Positions 17,501 to 25,786 of a stretch of DNA of 33,716 bases are shown here, one piece after another. Made by a program: the position numbers and the translations under genes. Source of the DNA: a virus; IMG/VR virus record IMGVR_UViG_3300042691_036898, positions 1-33,716 of that record; one strand, 5' to 3'. Position 1 is the stretch's first letter. The number at the start of each line of letters is the position of its first letter. Under the pieces are notes generated by a model. That model ran no database searches and was not told the DNA's origin. It worked only from the letters and a program-made list of their open reading frames with translations.

Positions 17501-20500
17501 TGACATATCCTCCTTATCTAACTTATCCAAGTGCAACCCGTATTGCTAGAAATAATAATCGTCGTTACACGATGAAAGATATCGGAACTCTTGATAAAAG
17601 AATTCGTAGCTTAGAAATTTATACTTCACTATCAATTGCCGAACTTGCTCTTTTGAATAAAAATGATAAACAACTTGTAGATACCAGCACTGGAATAAAC
17701 AGACCAAAAAATGGAATTTTTGTTGATTCTTTTAGTGACAAGAGAAGTGCTGACGTTATAGCACCAGGTTTTGATGCTGCTATTGACGTTATAACAAATA
17801 TCTGCCGTGGTTCTTATAATATTTCTTCAACAAAAATATTTTCTAACACTTCCCCCGCAAATCAAAATGTTGATATTAACGGTCCTTTATTGATGCTTGC
17901 TTCTTCAAACACAACTTTTGTGTTTCAAAATAGAGCATCAAAAACAATGAACATTAATCCATTTAACGTTGTTAATTATTTTGGTACAATTAGACTCGAT
18001 CCAAACTCTGATGTTTGGAAATCAACCACACGTGTAGAAGCACAAAATATTGACTTGTCGGGTGGTGCCGAAGCAAGAGATGCTTGGTCTTCAATTCAAA
18101 GCACAAACTGGCAAAGTTGGAATTCTTCATGGACAAGTGTTATAGACAAAACGTTGGAGGTTCAAAGAAATCCTTTTGGTACGCAAGGGCTTGGGACTTC
18201 ATGGTCAATGGTTGGTAGTGGAAGGTCATTTTCAATGGTACAGACATCAAATCCAATATATAAAGACGCATATGCAGTTAGAGCCGTTGGTGGAGCGATT
18301 GGTGCTGGCAATGCATATCTTGCTGCTGGTGGATATGCTCAAGGAGGATATGCTGCTACTCAATATGCTGACATCGAAGTTACTACCCAAAGATTAGTAG
18401 AAGCAACAGATACACTGTCCGCTTCACGTACAGGTATTCTTTCAAAAATTATTCCAGAAGAATTAACTAAGTCCTTTGGTGATAGACTCATTGACTTTAG
18501 TGTTGTGAGTTTTATGAGAGAAAAAAATATTCTTGTGCTTGCTGAGAAATTCAAACCATTTACAAGACTGTTTTCTTATTTTGATAACGTTCAGGTAACT
18601 GACAAAGTGTCGAAGATAAATCGTTTTGTGATGGACAATAATAATTTGGAATACAGAACCGATCTATCAAATGCGGAAGAAGTTTCAATTTATGCCGCCG
18701 CACAAATTTCTGGTGAAGTGGCAATTGACACTACTAAAAAAATTGGTGTTGGTAAAGTCGTGATGACTTCAAACAACAATGCGTTTATTGTTGGTATACA
18801 AGCCGATCCCACTTATGGTTCTTGGTCGCAATATACCACAGACGGCATTTATATTGTTGGTGATGAAACAGGTAAATCTTACAGAACAACAAAATGGTAT
18901 GTGACAACTGGTAGAGTTGAATCTGCAACTTCAAGTTCAATCACATTACCTCTGAATGCTGGTGGAGCCTCTGAAACCGGCGATTACGTTGGTCAAAGAC
19001 TTTACATACTCAGAGGAACTGGACAGGGACAATCATATACAATTTCAGGTTATAACCCCTCTACAAGAGTCGTTACAATTAATGGTGTCTTCATAACAAC
19101 TCCAGACGCAACTTCGATATTTTCAATTGGTGTTTTGGAAACAACTGCTGAAGGTGCTGTTGCTGGTATCTTCTTCTTACCTGCTGATGTTTTCCGTACA
19201 GGAGACAGAGTTTTCCGTTTGATTGACGATGAGTTTAACAACACAGAAAATTCAAGAACAAATGGTGATGCTAAATTCTTTGCACAGGGTGCCATTGAAA
19301 CAAAACAAGAAACTTCGGTGAGTGTGTTTACACCTTCTGTGCAAAGAAGTTCTGTTTCAGAAAGTTTTTCCGCATCACTCAGTTCAATTAAAACGGTTCG
19401 TGACACTACAGTTATGAAAAACGTTTGCGTTGGATATGCTGACCCGTTGGCACAAACATTCCTGATCAATCCAAACCAATATGGTCAAGGTATTGTTGTC
19501 GATTCAATTCGCATTTGCTTTAAAACAAAAGACCCAACCGAACCAGTGACTTGTCAAATTCGTCCCGTTGTAAATGGATTCCCATCTTCGGCTGTTATAT
19601 ACCCGTTTGCCGAGAAAACTATAACACCAGATAAGGTTAATTTAACTACGATACCTGATTTAACTGATCCGACAAAATACACCGAATTTAAGTTTGATGT
19701 GCCGGTTCTACTGTTACCTGGTGAACACTCATTTGTTCTACAGACTAACAGTAATGGTTATGAAGCGTTTATTGCTGAAATTGGTGCATTCGATTTGAGA
19801 ACTAGTGTGAAGATTTCTGAACAGCCTTACACAGGTTCTTTGTTCTTATCGCAAAACGGCTCTACGTGGGAGCCAGAACAGTTAAGCGATTTGATGTTTA
19901 GTATTCATAAACGAGTGTTTACGACTAATCTCGGTTATGCTTATTTTGAAGCGGATATGTCAGAATACAATGCGAATACCGTATTTGATTTAATGCAATT
20001 AATGTCAACTGATGCAGTTATTGCAAACACCTCCGCTCAATATGAGTTTTCTTCTGAATTAGATTCGGGTGAAGCACACTCACTGTTGCCTATTATACCG
20101 AATATTGATTATTCATGTAATGATGGTTATGGTAGAAGAATATTGAATAAAACAACTGGAAACACTACTTTCCAAGTAAGAGTAACCTTGCAAAGTACCA
20201 ATCCGGATGTTTCACCAATGCTTGATATTAATCGTTTAAACTTGTTAACCATTGAAAACAGGATTAATAATCTACCTCTGCAAAACACAGGATTTGTTAT
20301 TACTAATAGGGGTTCCGGTTATCCTGGAAATACAACAGTTTCAATTACATATCCTAGTGGCACTCTTGGTCAAGGAGATGGAAGTGCTAATGCATACGCC
20401 GAAGTTGTTGGTGGTCAAGTTGTTGCTATTCATTTGACTAGTCCAGGAGCAGGTTATATTACATCACCTAACGTAACAATTTCAGGTTCGTCCGGTTCCG

Positions 20501-20964
20501 GAGCAACTGCTATTTACAATGGTGAAGATAGAGCGGTTGGTGGTAATGCAAATATACGTTACATTACCAAAAAAATTAGATTAGCACCTGGCTTTGAGGC
20601 TGGAGATTTGAGAGTTTATATGGATGCATACCGACCACCAGGTTCAGGTATACTTGTTTATTACAAACTTCTATCTCACTCTGATCCAGCCAGCATTGAT
20701 GATAACAACTGGACTTTGATGACTGAAGATGCAACAACAGCTTCATTTGTTTCTAAAAATGGAGAATTCGCAGAATTAGTTTTTGCTCCAGGTCCTTATG
20801 GTTCAGGAATTGCTGATAATAGAGTTACCTATAGAAAAGGTGACACTACATATCCAAACTTTTATCTTTTCTGTGTTAAAGTTGTGATGTATGGAACAAG
20901 CACAGTTGATGTGCCAATATTTGCACAACTAAGAGTAATTGCTCTTCCTTCTCTTGTGGATTAA
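14557..20964 (+). CDS. Giant virion structural protein (DUF4815-type)
   Basis: The 2135-residue protein opens with NTNFNVDPYYDDFDENKNYH, LLYKPGFAVQSRELTQLQTT and KFGDHMFRTGSVVTGG. This start is very characteristic of the large virion protein after gp8 in cyanophage-like T4 relatives, a family I believe is called DUF4815. It takes the place of T4 gp9/gp10 on the map and is probably a baseplate-peripheral or fibre-connecting protein. A Ser/Trp-rich loop (WSSIQSTNWQSWNSSW) and a Gly/Ala/Tyr-rich loop (GAGNAYLAAGGYAQGGY) occur near residues 1175-1265. Residues about 1912-1989 are a GxGY repeat pair placed just before a conserved ending (YITKKIRLAPGFEAGDLRVY). The start has AAAAGGT 7 bases upstream. 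Confidence 0.85.
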   Translation: MALNTNFNVDPYYDDFDENKNYHRLLYKPGFAVQSRELTQLQTTLQDQIKKFGDHMFRTGSVVTGGSILIQNTAYLNISSSYSGQDINYINFDKQTIINTANTKRAYVLKSYAADAINDEPITLLINQNYGEPFVENETFYTLNTDPTVITYYANTASANATGNNQSFSVGEGVFYYDGFFVKTQPQSVAVDKYNRKGNAIIGFTISEDIIDYTEDTTLLDPAQGSSNFQAPGADRYKVLMTLDTRPIGSTDLTRFIELGTISEGVPQKIVETPIYGPIADEFARRTNDESGDYIIKNFEITVTDSAANNAFINVSLGSGKAYIKGYEFETGLPTIITIPKPRTTQAITNRRIGVDYGYFIYANGMYGNFATNNFGLAELSLLNANAANAYLTTGPTLSGNNDVYSNTVIGTTRVKLSVFSGLNSDTPNDSNTYIYKLYVTDVNTRSIAANNGYGINAVGGNTTTITLPPGFAANNDVYKGLNLRVVGGQNVFGDTQRRIITNYQGATRNATISPAFAETTNVGTFSNYRFFIETDTSAMESLVVRGTGSSLNTVIASANVHPLTKILELGKPPQELSLLGDFAYQPAYIQGSGSEPLLVRIGEPNIADNTIRDFSYGYKRLYQTVTFTADVSQTLSVGTGETIIDADTNEEKLKYYQVIVTDPKTSFYAKGQTVPSQAFTVNPIARTITVTNGKDMVANIYAVINASEPTSKTKRFIKANTQFVEPVTANSIFGAGGGSGNTSVYLAATDGQVLIAESFIRRTPGSTQHLYVTDVHSINAIFDFNGTATTTANFNSIRGSASANVTGRYNFNTGQRDSYYDWGSISLKPGQTAPRGPLLVLFNRFVSTGSGYFDVSSYTRLGSQQNGGSGVDFGDISVFETQDGSKIGLGDYLDFRPARRDATTLALANTFVLNVDEAVLGPQIAEPGQEIVADYEYYLPRIDRVVLNKSRDVAFEVIQGTSAVGPVLPGEPDNSMTLYTLTYPPYLTYPSATRIARNNNRRYTMKDIGTLDKRIRSLEIYTSLSIAELALLNKNDKQLVDTSTGINRPKNGIFVDSFSDKRSADVIAPGFDAAIDVITNICRGSYNISSTKIFSNTSPANQNVDINGPLLMLASSNTTFVFQNRASKTMNINPFNVVNYFGTIRLDPNSDVWKSTTRVEAQNIDLSGGAEARDAWSSIQSTNWQSWNSSWTSVIDKTLEVQRNPFGTQGLGTSWSMVGSGRSFSMVQTSNPIYKDAYAVRAVGGAIGAGNAYLAAGGYAQGGYAATQYADIEVTTQRLVEATDTLSASRTGILSKIIPEELTKSFGDRLIDFSVVSFMREKNILVLAEKFKPFTRLFSYFDNVQVTDKVSKINRFVMDNNNLEYRTDLSNAEEVSIYAAAQISGEVAIDTTKKIGVGKVVMTSNNNAFIVGIQADPTYGSWSQYTTDGIYIVGDETGKSYRTTKWYVTTGRVESATSSSITLPLNAGGASETGDYVGQRLYILRGTGQGQSYTISGYNPSTRVVTINGVFITTPDATSIFSIGVLETTAEGAVAGIFFLPADVFRTGDRVFRLIDDEFNNTENSRTNGDAKFFAQGAIETKQETSVSVFTPSVQRSSVSESFSASLSSIKTVRDTTVMKNVCVGYADPLAQTFLINPNQYGQGIVVDSIRICFKTKDPTEPVTCQIRPVVNGFPSSAVIYPFAEKTITPDKVNLTTIPDLTDPTKYTEFKFDVPVLLLPGEHSFVLQTNSNGYEAFIAEIGAFDLRTSVKISEQPYTGSLFLSQNGSTWEPEQLSDLMFSIHKRVFTTNLGYAYFEADMSEYNANTVFDLMQLMSTDAVIANTSAQYEFSSELDSGEAHSLLPIIPNIDYSCNDGYGRRILNKTTGNTTFQVRVTLQSTNPDVSPMLDINRLNLLTIENRINNLPLQNTGFVITNRGSGYPGNTTVSITYPSGTLGQGDGSANAYAEVVGGQVVAIHLTSPGAGYITSPNVTISGSSGSGATAIYNGEDRAVGGNANIRYITKKIRLAPGFEAGDLRVYMDAYRPPGSGILVYYKLLSHSDPASIDDNNWTLMTEDATTASFVSKNGEFAELVFAPGPYGSGIADNRVTYRKGDTTYPNFYLFCVKVVMYGTSTVDVPIFAQLRVIALPSLVD
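20290..20523 (+). repeat. GxGY-type repeat domain inserted near the end of the giant virion protein
   Basis: Two units are seen, NRGSGYPGNTTVSITYPSG then SPGAGYITSPNVTISGSSGS, each followed by an Ala-rich or Gly-linked strand (GGQVVAIHL between them). The layout is the same as the domain in gp6. It separates RLNLLTIENRINNLPLQ from YITKKIRLAPGFEAGDLRVY, segments that I expect to be closer together in relatives. Confidence 0.7.
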
Positions 20965-20967
20965 GCC

Positions 20968-21189
20968 ATGTTTGTACAAGTAAAAGATCAACAAAATTGG
21001 GTTCGTGATACTGAATCTGGTGCTTTGTTAAATACAGGTCGTGAAGAATTGGAGGCTTATTATGCCAAAAGAGAAATTGCTAAACAAAAAGAAAAAGAGA
21101 AACAAGCATTGGAAAATAAAGTAAATAAATTGGAAGAAGACATAACGCAAATTAAAGAACTTCTTCAACAACTAGTATCGAGAACATAA
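20968..21189 (+). CDS. Small coiled-coil protein
   Basis: This 73-residue protein begins MFVQVKDQQNWVRDTESGAL, a small strand-turn unit with an RD-x-x-SGA motif that I recall in short proteins next to large virion genes of marine T4-like phages. From about residue 27 it is a Lys/Glu-rich helix (EAYYAKREIAKQKEKEKQAL, then ENKVNKLEEDITQIKELLQQ) with heptad-like Leu/Ile/Val spacing, so it probably forms a coiled coil. It lies 3 bases after the giant virion gene and 1 base before the next. A structural or chaperone role is plausible. No function is assigned. Confidence 0.75.
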   Translation: MFVQVKDQQNWVRDTESGALLNTGREELEAYYAKREIAKQKEKEKQALENKVNKLEEDITQIKELLQQLVSRT

Positions 21190-21190
21190 G

Positions 21191-22051
21191 ATGGCAATAG
21201 ATCAAATTTCAACAGCCAATACTTTTGAAGAATGGTTGACCACTACCTCCACTTTGGTGGCGGTGGCCAATAACCTTACTGATAATACAGGTGGTGGGTT
21301 TTATGCCAATTCTTCGATCTTCATCGAAGGTTCCGCTGCTTCTCTGAATGTTCGTACATTAGCAAACATTAATACACTCAGAGCAAATACAGCAAACCTT
21401 GCTAATGTTCTTTTCTTTAATGATGACGTAACAATACCGAGAGATTTGTTGATTGGAAGAAATGCCAATCTAATCGCAAACATAGCTTCGGTTAATGTTA
21501 CCAATCGATTGTTTGTTGGTGGTGATACGTTCTTACACGGTAATTTAACGATATCGGGTAACACCACTTTAGATGCCATTGGCTTTAATGATTTGGCTGT
21601 GGCAGGTAATGCAAGTATTGCTCAAACTTTAGTTATTGTTGGAAGTACATTAGGTTCAAACTTAACACTAAGCGGCAATATTACCACTGCTAATGTAACG
21701 ACAACTTTAAATGTTGGTAGCAGCATTACTACACCAACTGCTAACATAGCAACCCTCAATGTTACAAATGGATTAATCCTTACAGGTAATGCTGCACGTG
21801 TAAATGTCACAAGTAATTTAGCAGTCGGTGGTGATGCGTTCATTTATGGTAATTTGACAATCACTGGTAACACTACTTTAGATTCTATTGGTTTCAACGA
21901 CCTGAGTGTAGCTGGTTCGATTAATGCGGCCAATTTAAATACAAGCACCGGTAATATTACAAACTTAGTTGGCCAAGCAAATACAGCAATTTATGGTGCA
22001 ATTTCGGCGGCGATTGACTCATCAATTGCTTTTTCGATTGCCTTAGGTTGA
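21191..22051 (+). CDS. Tail-fibre-like protein with internal duplication
   Basis: The 286-residue protein starts with STANTFEEWLTTTSTLVAVA, an N-terminal attachment-like helix common in tail-fibre-type proteins of T4-like marine phages. The rest is Asn/Thr/Ala-rich with repeated strands of the form V-x-GN-L-x-I-x-G-NT-x-L. Residues 101-139 and 204-242 are two copies of a 39-residue unit (both contain GNTTLD, then IGFNDL). The last 25 residues form an Ala/Ser-rich hydrophobic tail. The fold is probably a trimeric beta-structured fibre shaft. It is coupled to the coiled-coil gene and ends just before a candidate late promoter. The receptor target is unknown. Confidence 0.75.
   Translation: MAIDQISTANTFEEWLTTTSTLVAVANNLTDNTGGGFYANSSIFIEGSAASLNVRTLANINTLRANTANLANVLFFNDDVTIPRDLLIGRNANLIANIASVNVTNRLFVGGDTFLHGNLTISGNTTLDAIGFNDLAVAGNASIAQTLVIVGSTLGSNLTLSGNITTANVTTTLNVGSSITTPTANIATLNVTNGLILTGNAARVNVTSNLAVGGDAFIYGNLTITGNTTLDSIGFNDLSVAGSINAANLNTSTGNITNLVGQANTAIYGAISAAIDSSIAFSIALG
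21491..21607 (+). repeat. First copy of 39-residue fibre repeat
   Basis: Encodes residues 101-139 (VNVTNRLFVGGDTFLHGNLT onward to DLAVAG). The second copy at 21800-21916 keeps the same length and about 30 of 39 residues, while many third codon positions differ. Confidence 0.8.
21800..21916 (+). repeat. Second copy of 39-residue fibre repeat
   Basis: Encodes residues 204-242 (VNVTSNLAVGGDAFIYGNLT onward to DLSVAG), in register with the first copy 309 bases upstream. Confidence 0.8.
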
Positions 22052-22058
22052 ATAAATA
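22051..22058 (+). promoter_or_regulatory. Candidate T4-like late promoter box (AATAAATA)
   Basis: AATAAATA followed by C, one mismatch to TATAAATA. It overlaps the end of the fibre gene's stop region and lies 22 bases before the next ATG at 22081, with purine-rich GAAGGAAAACAGAGGA between. The spacing leaves a short leader as at the other candidates. It would drive the adhesin region. Confidence 0.5.
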
Positions 22059-22080
22059 CTGAAGGAAAACAGAGGATTTT

Positions 22081-22413
22081 ATGGCAAATACGTTTAGAAA
22101 TCAAACACTCAAAGCCGCTGGAACTACGGCACAAAATGCTTACGCCGCTGGTGCCGGTGTACAAGCAACTGTCATTGGTATGACGATTGCTAATATTACT
22201 AATTCACCCATTTCTGCGAATGTCATTTTAAGTGGTGGAAATATTACTGATAATGTTTACTTAGTTCGAAATGCTACGATTGCTCCGGGTGGTGCATTAG
22301 TGCCCGTTGGTGGTGATCAAAAACTCGTTTTAGAAGCCGGAGATTATTTACAGGTTAATACTTCAATCGCATCTTCTGCTGATGTTATTACCTCAATTCT
22401 GGAGATTACTTAA
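22081..22413 (+). CDS. Small beta-rich virion/fibre-associated protein (paralog 1)
   Basis: This 110-residue protein has a pattern I know from many phage tail genes: VIGMTIANITNSPISANVIL, then VYLVRNATIAPGGALVPVGG, DQKLVLEAGDYLQVNTSIA and VITSILEIT. This points to an all-beta sandwich with a conserved LEAGD-x-(I/L) turn. It probably forms part of the fibre or adhesin complex. Two further small proteins (starting at 22857 and 26644) share the same plan with a final S-x-x-E-I/EEI ending. It is preceded by a candidate late promoter and a good ribosome site (CAGAGGA). It overlaps the next ATG by one base (TAATG). Confidence 0.75.
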   Translation: MANTFRNQTLKAAGTTAQNAYAAGAGVQATVIGMTIANITNSPISANVILSGGNITDNVYLVRNATIAPGGALVPVGGDQKLVLEAGDYLQVNTSIASSADVITSILEIT

Positions 22414-22841
22414 TGGCATACATTGGTAACAATCCTGATGTAAATGCTTTTACAATAACACTTGATAGATTTAGTGGTACTGGTGCTTGCACTCAATTTA
22501 CGCTAACTAGAGATATTGATGATGCTTTAGCAGTTGAAGTGGTTGTAGATGGAGTTATTCAGTCACCTACCATTTCTTACACAGTTTCAAACGGTGTCGT
22601 GACATTTGATGAGGCGCCTATTTTAGGCACGAATAATATTAGTGTTAGATACCTTGCACCTATTGTAGTCACATTTAATCAGGTCACGGCTTCACAAATA
22701 CAACCAAATTCTGTAACACAAACAGCAATCGCAGTAAACTCTGTAACAAACGAAAAAATTGCAAACAACACTGTTACGGGCGAAAAAATCAGTTCACCAG
22801 CAGACATCTTTGATGATGCTTTCTTATTTGGCGGAATGTAA
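22413..22841 (+). CDS. YIGN-type tail-fibre-like protein (cassette copy 1)
   Basis: The 142-residue protein starts MAYIGNNPDVNAFTITLDRF followed by SGTGACTQFTLTRD. The YIGN/YIGQ start with an FSG-x-G-x-x-x-x-F strand is a known beta-rich fibre family in T7-like and T4-like phages. Residues about 95-130 hold SVTQTAIAVNSVT, then NEKIANNTVTGEKI, which belongs to the short S/D-x-V-x-x-x-K-(L/I)-A-(D/N) repeats of fibre shafts. The ending FLFGGM is close to the IFGG ending of the second copy at 26218. It is translationally coupled to the upstream gene (TAATG). Function: probable adaptor or shaft for the adhesin encoded two genes downstream. Confidence 0.75.
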   Translation: MAYIGNNPDVNAFTITLDRFSGTGACTQFTLTRDIDDALAVEVVVDGVIQSPTISYTVSNGVVTFDEAPILGTNNISVRYLAPIVVTFNQVTASQIQPNSVTQTAIAVNSVTNEKIANNTVTGEKISSPADIFDDAFLFGGM

Positions 22842-22856
22842 AAAGGAAAAAATCAA

Positions 22857-23195
22857 ATGGCAAGAGCATATAGAATTTTAGGACAAGTAAATCCATCAGC
22901 AAATGTGTTAAGCACATTGTACACAGTGCCCGCATCAAACTCTGCAATCATTTCATCAATTGTTGTTTCCAACTTAGATGAAAATGTCGGTGGTGGCGCT
23001 TCTTTTAGAATTGCAGCAAACGTTTCTGGTGTTGCTGTTGGTAACTCAAATTACATTGCATATAGTGTAAATGTACCAGCCCGTGATACTGTGACAATGA
23101 CATTGGGTATTACATTAAATGCCGGTTCAATTGTATCCATTAATGCTAATAGTTCTTTGGTAACATTTTCAGCATTTGGTACCGAAATATATTAA
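22857..23195 (+). CDS. Small beta-rich fibre-associated protein (paralog 2, cassette copy 1)
   Basis: The 112-residue product reads ARAYRILGQVNPSANVLSTL, then YTVPASNSAIISSIVVSNLD, VNVPARDTVTMTLGITLNAG and LVTFSAFGTEIY. The VPASNSAIISSI start and the AGSIV-x-I end follow the same plan as the products starting at 22081 and 26644, so the three are probably paralogs of one beta-sandwich family. It is separated from the YIGN gene by 15 bases containing AAAAAGGAAAAAA, a good ribosome site. It is followed by the glycine-rich adhesin gene after 10 bases, the same order as in the second cassette. A head- or fibre-decoration role cannot be excluded. Confidence 0.75.
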   Translation: MARAYRILGQVNPSANVLSTLYTVPASNSAIISSIVVSNLDENVGGGASFRIAANVSGVAVGNSNYIAYSVNVPARDTVTMTLGITLNAGSIVSINANSSLVTFSAFGTEIY

Positions 23196-23205
23196 TGGTA
23201 TTTGA

Positions 23206-25746
23206 ATGAGTCAGCGTAGACTTCAAATAAATCCTGCTTCGTCAAGAAGAATATCTACAAAATCAATCAGAGTTTTACTCTCTTTGAGTAGACTGTCTGT
23301 GCCAGCGTTTGGTGTGATTAGTGCCAGTTACGTAGTCAGTCGAATATTCACAGAAACAACCACATGGGTAGCACCATCTGGTGTAGCACAAGTTGATTAT
23401 CTTGTTGTTGCTGGTGGAGGTGGTGGAAGTGGAGGTGGTGGGGGTGCTGGTGGTTTTAGAACATCACCTTCTCTTACTGTCACTCCGGGTCAAACTTATA
23501 CAATTAGTGTTGGTGCGGGTGGAACAGGAATGAGTGGTGCTACTCCTGCTTATGCCACCAATGGTTCAAATTCTGGAATTTTTTCTTCTTCACCATTCCC
23601 TGCTGTATGGTCATCAGGTGGTGGTCGTGCTGGTACAAATGGTGAAAGTGCGCCGCAAAGTAATGGCAACTCTGGTGGTAGCGGTGGTGGTGGCGGTACG
23701 GATGGTTCACCGGGCACACCAACAAATCAAAGACTTGGTGGACGAGGTAATCTTGGAGCATATACACCCGTAGAAGGTTTTGGTGGTGCTGCTGGAATGT
23801 TTTTTGATGCGTTTGGTGAAGCTGGTGCTGGTGGTGGCGGTGGTGCAGGTGCAAATGGCATAAGTTCGTTTAATTCACCTCCATTTAGTTTTGGTGGAAA
23901 TGGTGGTATAGGATTATTTTCAACAATTTCCGGTGCAAATGTTGGATATAGTGGCGGCGGCGGCGCCGGACTTTATACTGGTTCCCCTGGCGCACCATCA
24001 CCACTGACAAGAATAAAGGGAGAAGGCGCCTATGTTTTTGGTGGTGCAAACGGAGCAACTGCGGGTCAGACTGCTACAACTGCCATTGCTAATCGTGGCG
24101 GAGGTGGTGGAGGAGGTAGAGGTCTTGCTCCAGGATCAATTGGTGGCACCTCTGGTGGCTCTGGTGTCATCATTCTTCGTTATACTGAAACTACTCCTAC
24201 GGTGAATGGCGTTTATGTTTTTGCCAATACGGGTCAATTAAGAATACCTGATGGCATATCAAGAGCCGACATTATGGTGATTGGTGGTGGAGGTTCTGGT
24301 GCATCTGATGCTGGAGGTGGTGCCGGTGGAATGAGATATTTGACCAGTTATCCAGTAAATGGTAATACGCTTTATACAATTACGGTTGGTGCTGGCGGTG
24401 CAGGAAAAACTGGGCAGGGTACTCCTGGAAATCCAGGCTCAGATTCTTCAATAACGGCTGCACCACCGTTTTCAAATGTTTCAGCAAACGGTGGTGGCGC
24501 AGGTGGCGGCGCTGCGACCGGACTCATTGGTGGCTCTGGTGGCGGTGGCGGCGGACCTAATAATGGAGGAGGCTTATCAATTCCTGCTCAAGGGCGTAAT
24601 GGTGGGACTGGTGGTGGTTCACCCGGTCCTGCTGGTGCCCAACCCGCAGGCGGTGGGGGTGGCGGTGCCGGAGGACTTGGCGGAAATGCTTCACCCGGCG
24701 GCGGCACAGGTGGGTTGGGACTATTCTCTTCAATCACGGGCGCTAATGTTGGTTATGCCGGTGGTGGTGGAGGCGGTGCGCCACTTTTTGGTGGGGGTGG
24801 TTCAGCACATCCGCAATTTGGTGGAGCGCCTGGCGCTGTTGGTGGCTACGGATTGAATGGTGTAAGTGCTGCTTCGGGTCAGGGTGGCGGTGGCGGTGGC
24901 GCACCGACAAGTGGTGGTGGTCCCACAGGAAGTATACCTGTTACTGCTGGTTCTGGTGGTTCTGGAATAGTTGTCGTTAAACTTGATACATCGAACAATC
25001 AAAACGGATTAGCAACATTTTATAGTACATCAACGTGGACCGTTCCAACTGGTGTAACTTCAATGCAGTACCTTGTCGTTGCTGGTGGCGGTGGAGCAGG
25101 AGGTGCAGGTGGAGGTGTAAACTATTGGGCTGGCGGTGGTGGAGGTGCTGGTGGGTATAGAGTAAGTCCGTCAATACCAGTAAATCCAGGTACAACATAT
25201 ACTGTTGTTGTCGGCGCTGGTGGTGCTGGCATTACAGAATCAAGTCCAGTTGGAGGCAATGGATCAAACTCTGGATTCTATATTGCTGGAAGTCCATCAA
25301 GCAATGTTTGGTCAACTGGTGGTGGTGGGGGTGGCACTGCTGGTGTATTTGGTGCTGCTGGCGGATCAGGCGGAGGAGGAGGAGGCGGTACTGGCGGATT
25401 ACCTCCTTACACTCAAGGTGGTGGTGCTGGTAACCTTGGTGGTCATACACCCTCTGAAGGAAATGCCGGATCAACTGGTGGCGGACAATACGGTGGTGGA
25501 GGTGGTGGCGGTGCCGCTGGCGCTGGTGGTATACCAAGTCGTGAAATGGGAGGCTTAGGTATATTTAACACAATAACTGGTGCAAATAATTACTATGCTT
25601 TTGGTGGAAATAGCGCATTCTCAACAACTCCAACAACACCACCAAGCACAACATCTGGTACAGGCGGTGGTGGTATTGGTAGTTATTGGCCAGGTGTTCG
25701 TGGTGCTGATGGTGGTTCTGGTATCGTTGTTTTTAAATGGACATAA
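23206..25746 (+). CDS. Glycine-rich adhesin/tail fibre A (three Gly-rich modules)
   Basis: The 846-residue protein has a basic N-terminus (RRLQINPASSRRISTKSIRV) unlike those of the other two adhesins. Three modules follow at residues about 48-327, 337-594 and 602-846. Each opens with a strand pair (TTTWVAPSGVAQVDYLVVAG, LRIPDGISRADIMVIGGGG, STWTVPTGVTSMQYLVVAGG), carries V-x-PG-x-x-YT-I/V-x-VGAGG, continues through poly-Gly runs with GxGxFSxIxGANxGYxGGGG, and ends GGSGxxxxK/R strands (SGIVVFKWT). This is a Gly-rich domain family seen in phage fibres, I believe Pfam Gly_rich_2. By analogy with phage S16 gp38, the Gly runs may form polyglycine-II helices that display receptor-binding loops. Glycine is roughly two-fifths of the modules. 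The ribosome site is weak (ATTTGA). Confidence 0.85.
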   Translation: MSQRRLQINPASSRRISTKSIRVLLSLSRLSVPAFGVISASYVVSRIFTETTTWVAPSGVAQVDYLVVAGGGGGSGGGGGAGGFRTSPSLTVTPGQTYTISVGAGGTGMSGATPAYATNGSNSGIFSSSPFPAVWSSGGGRAGTNGESAPQSNGNSGGSGGGGGTDGSPGTPTNQRLGGRGNLGAYTPVEGFGGAAGMFFDAFGEAGAGGGGGAGANGISSFNSPPFSFGGNGGIGLFSTISGANVGYSGGGGAGLYTGSPGAPSPLTRIKGEGAYVFGGANGATAGQTATTAIANRGGGGGGGRGLAPGSIGGTSGGSGVIILRYTETTPTVNGVYVFANTGQLRIPDGISRADIMVIGGGGSGASDAGGGAGGMRYLTSYPVNGNTLYTITVGAGGAGKTGQGTPGNPGSDSSITAAPPFSNVSANGGGAGGGAATGLIGGSGGGGGGPNNGGGLSIPAQGRNGGTGGGSPGPAGAQPAGGGGGGAGGLGGNASPGGGTGGLGLFSSITGANVGYAGGGGGGAPLFGGGGSAHPQFGGAPGAVGGYGLNGVSAASGQGGGGGGAPTSGGGPTGSIPVTAGSGGSGIVVVKLDTSNNQNGLATFYSTSTWTVPTGVTSMQYLVVAGGGGAGGAGGGVNYWAGGGGGAGGYRVSPSIPVNPGTTYTVVVGAGGAGITESSPVGGNGSNSGFYIAGSPSSNVWSTGGGGGGTAGVFGAAGGSGGGGGGGTGGLPPYTQGGGAGNLGGHTPSEGNAGSTGGGQYGGGGGGGAAGAGGIPSREMGGLGIFNTITGANNYYAFGGNSAFSTTPTTPPSTTSGTGGGGIGSYWPGVRGADGGSGIVVFKWT

Positions 25747-25753
25747 AATACAA

Positions 25754-25761
25754 CATAAATA
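25754..25761 (+). promoter_or_regulatory. T4-like late promoter box (CATAAATA)
   Basis: CATAAATA followed by C, one mismatch to TATAAATA, in the 40-base gap after adhesin A. The next start at 25787 is 25 bases downstream, behind the ribosome site AGAGGTGA (25774-25781). It is identical in eight bases to the box at 613. Confidence 0.6.
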
Positions 25762-25786
25762 CTTTTATTTAATTAGAGGTGATTGA

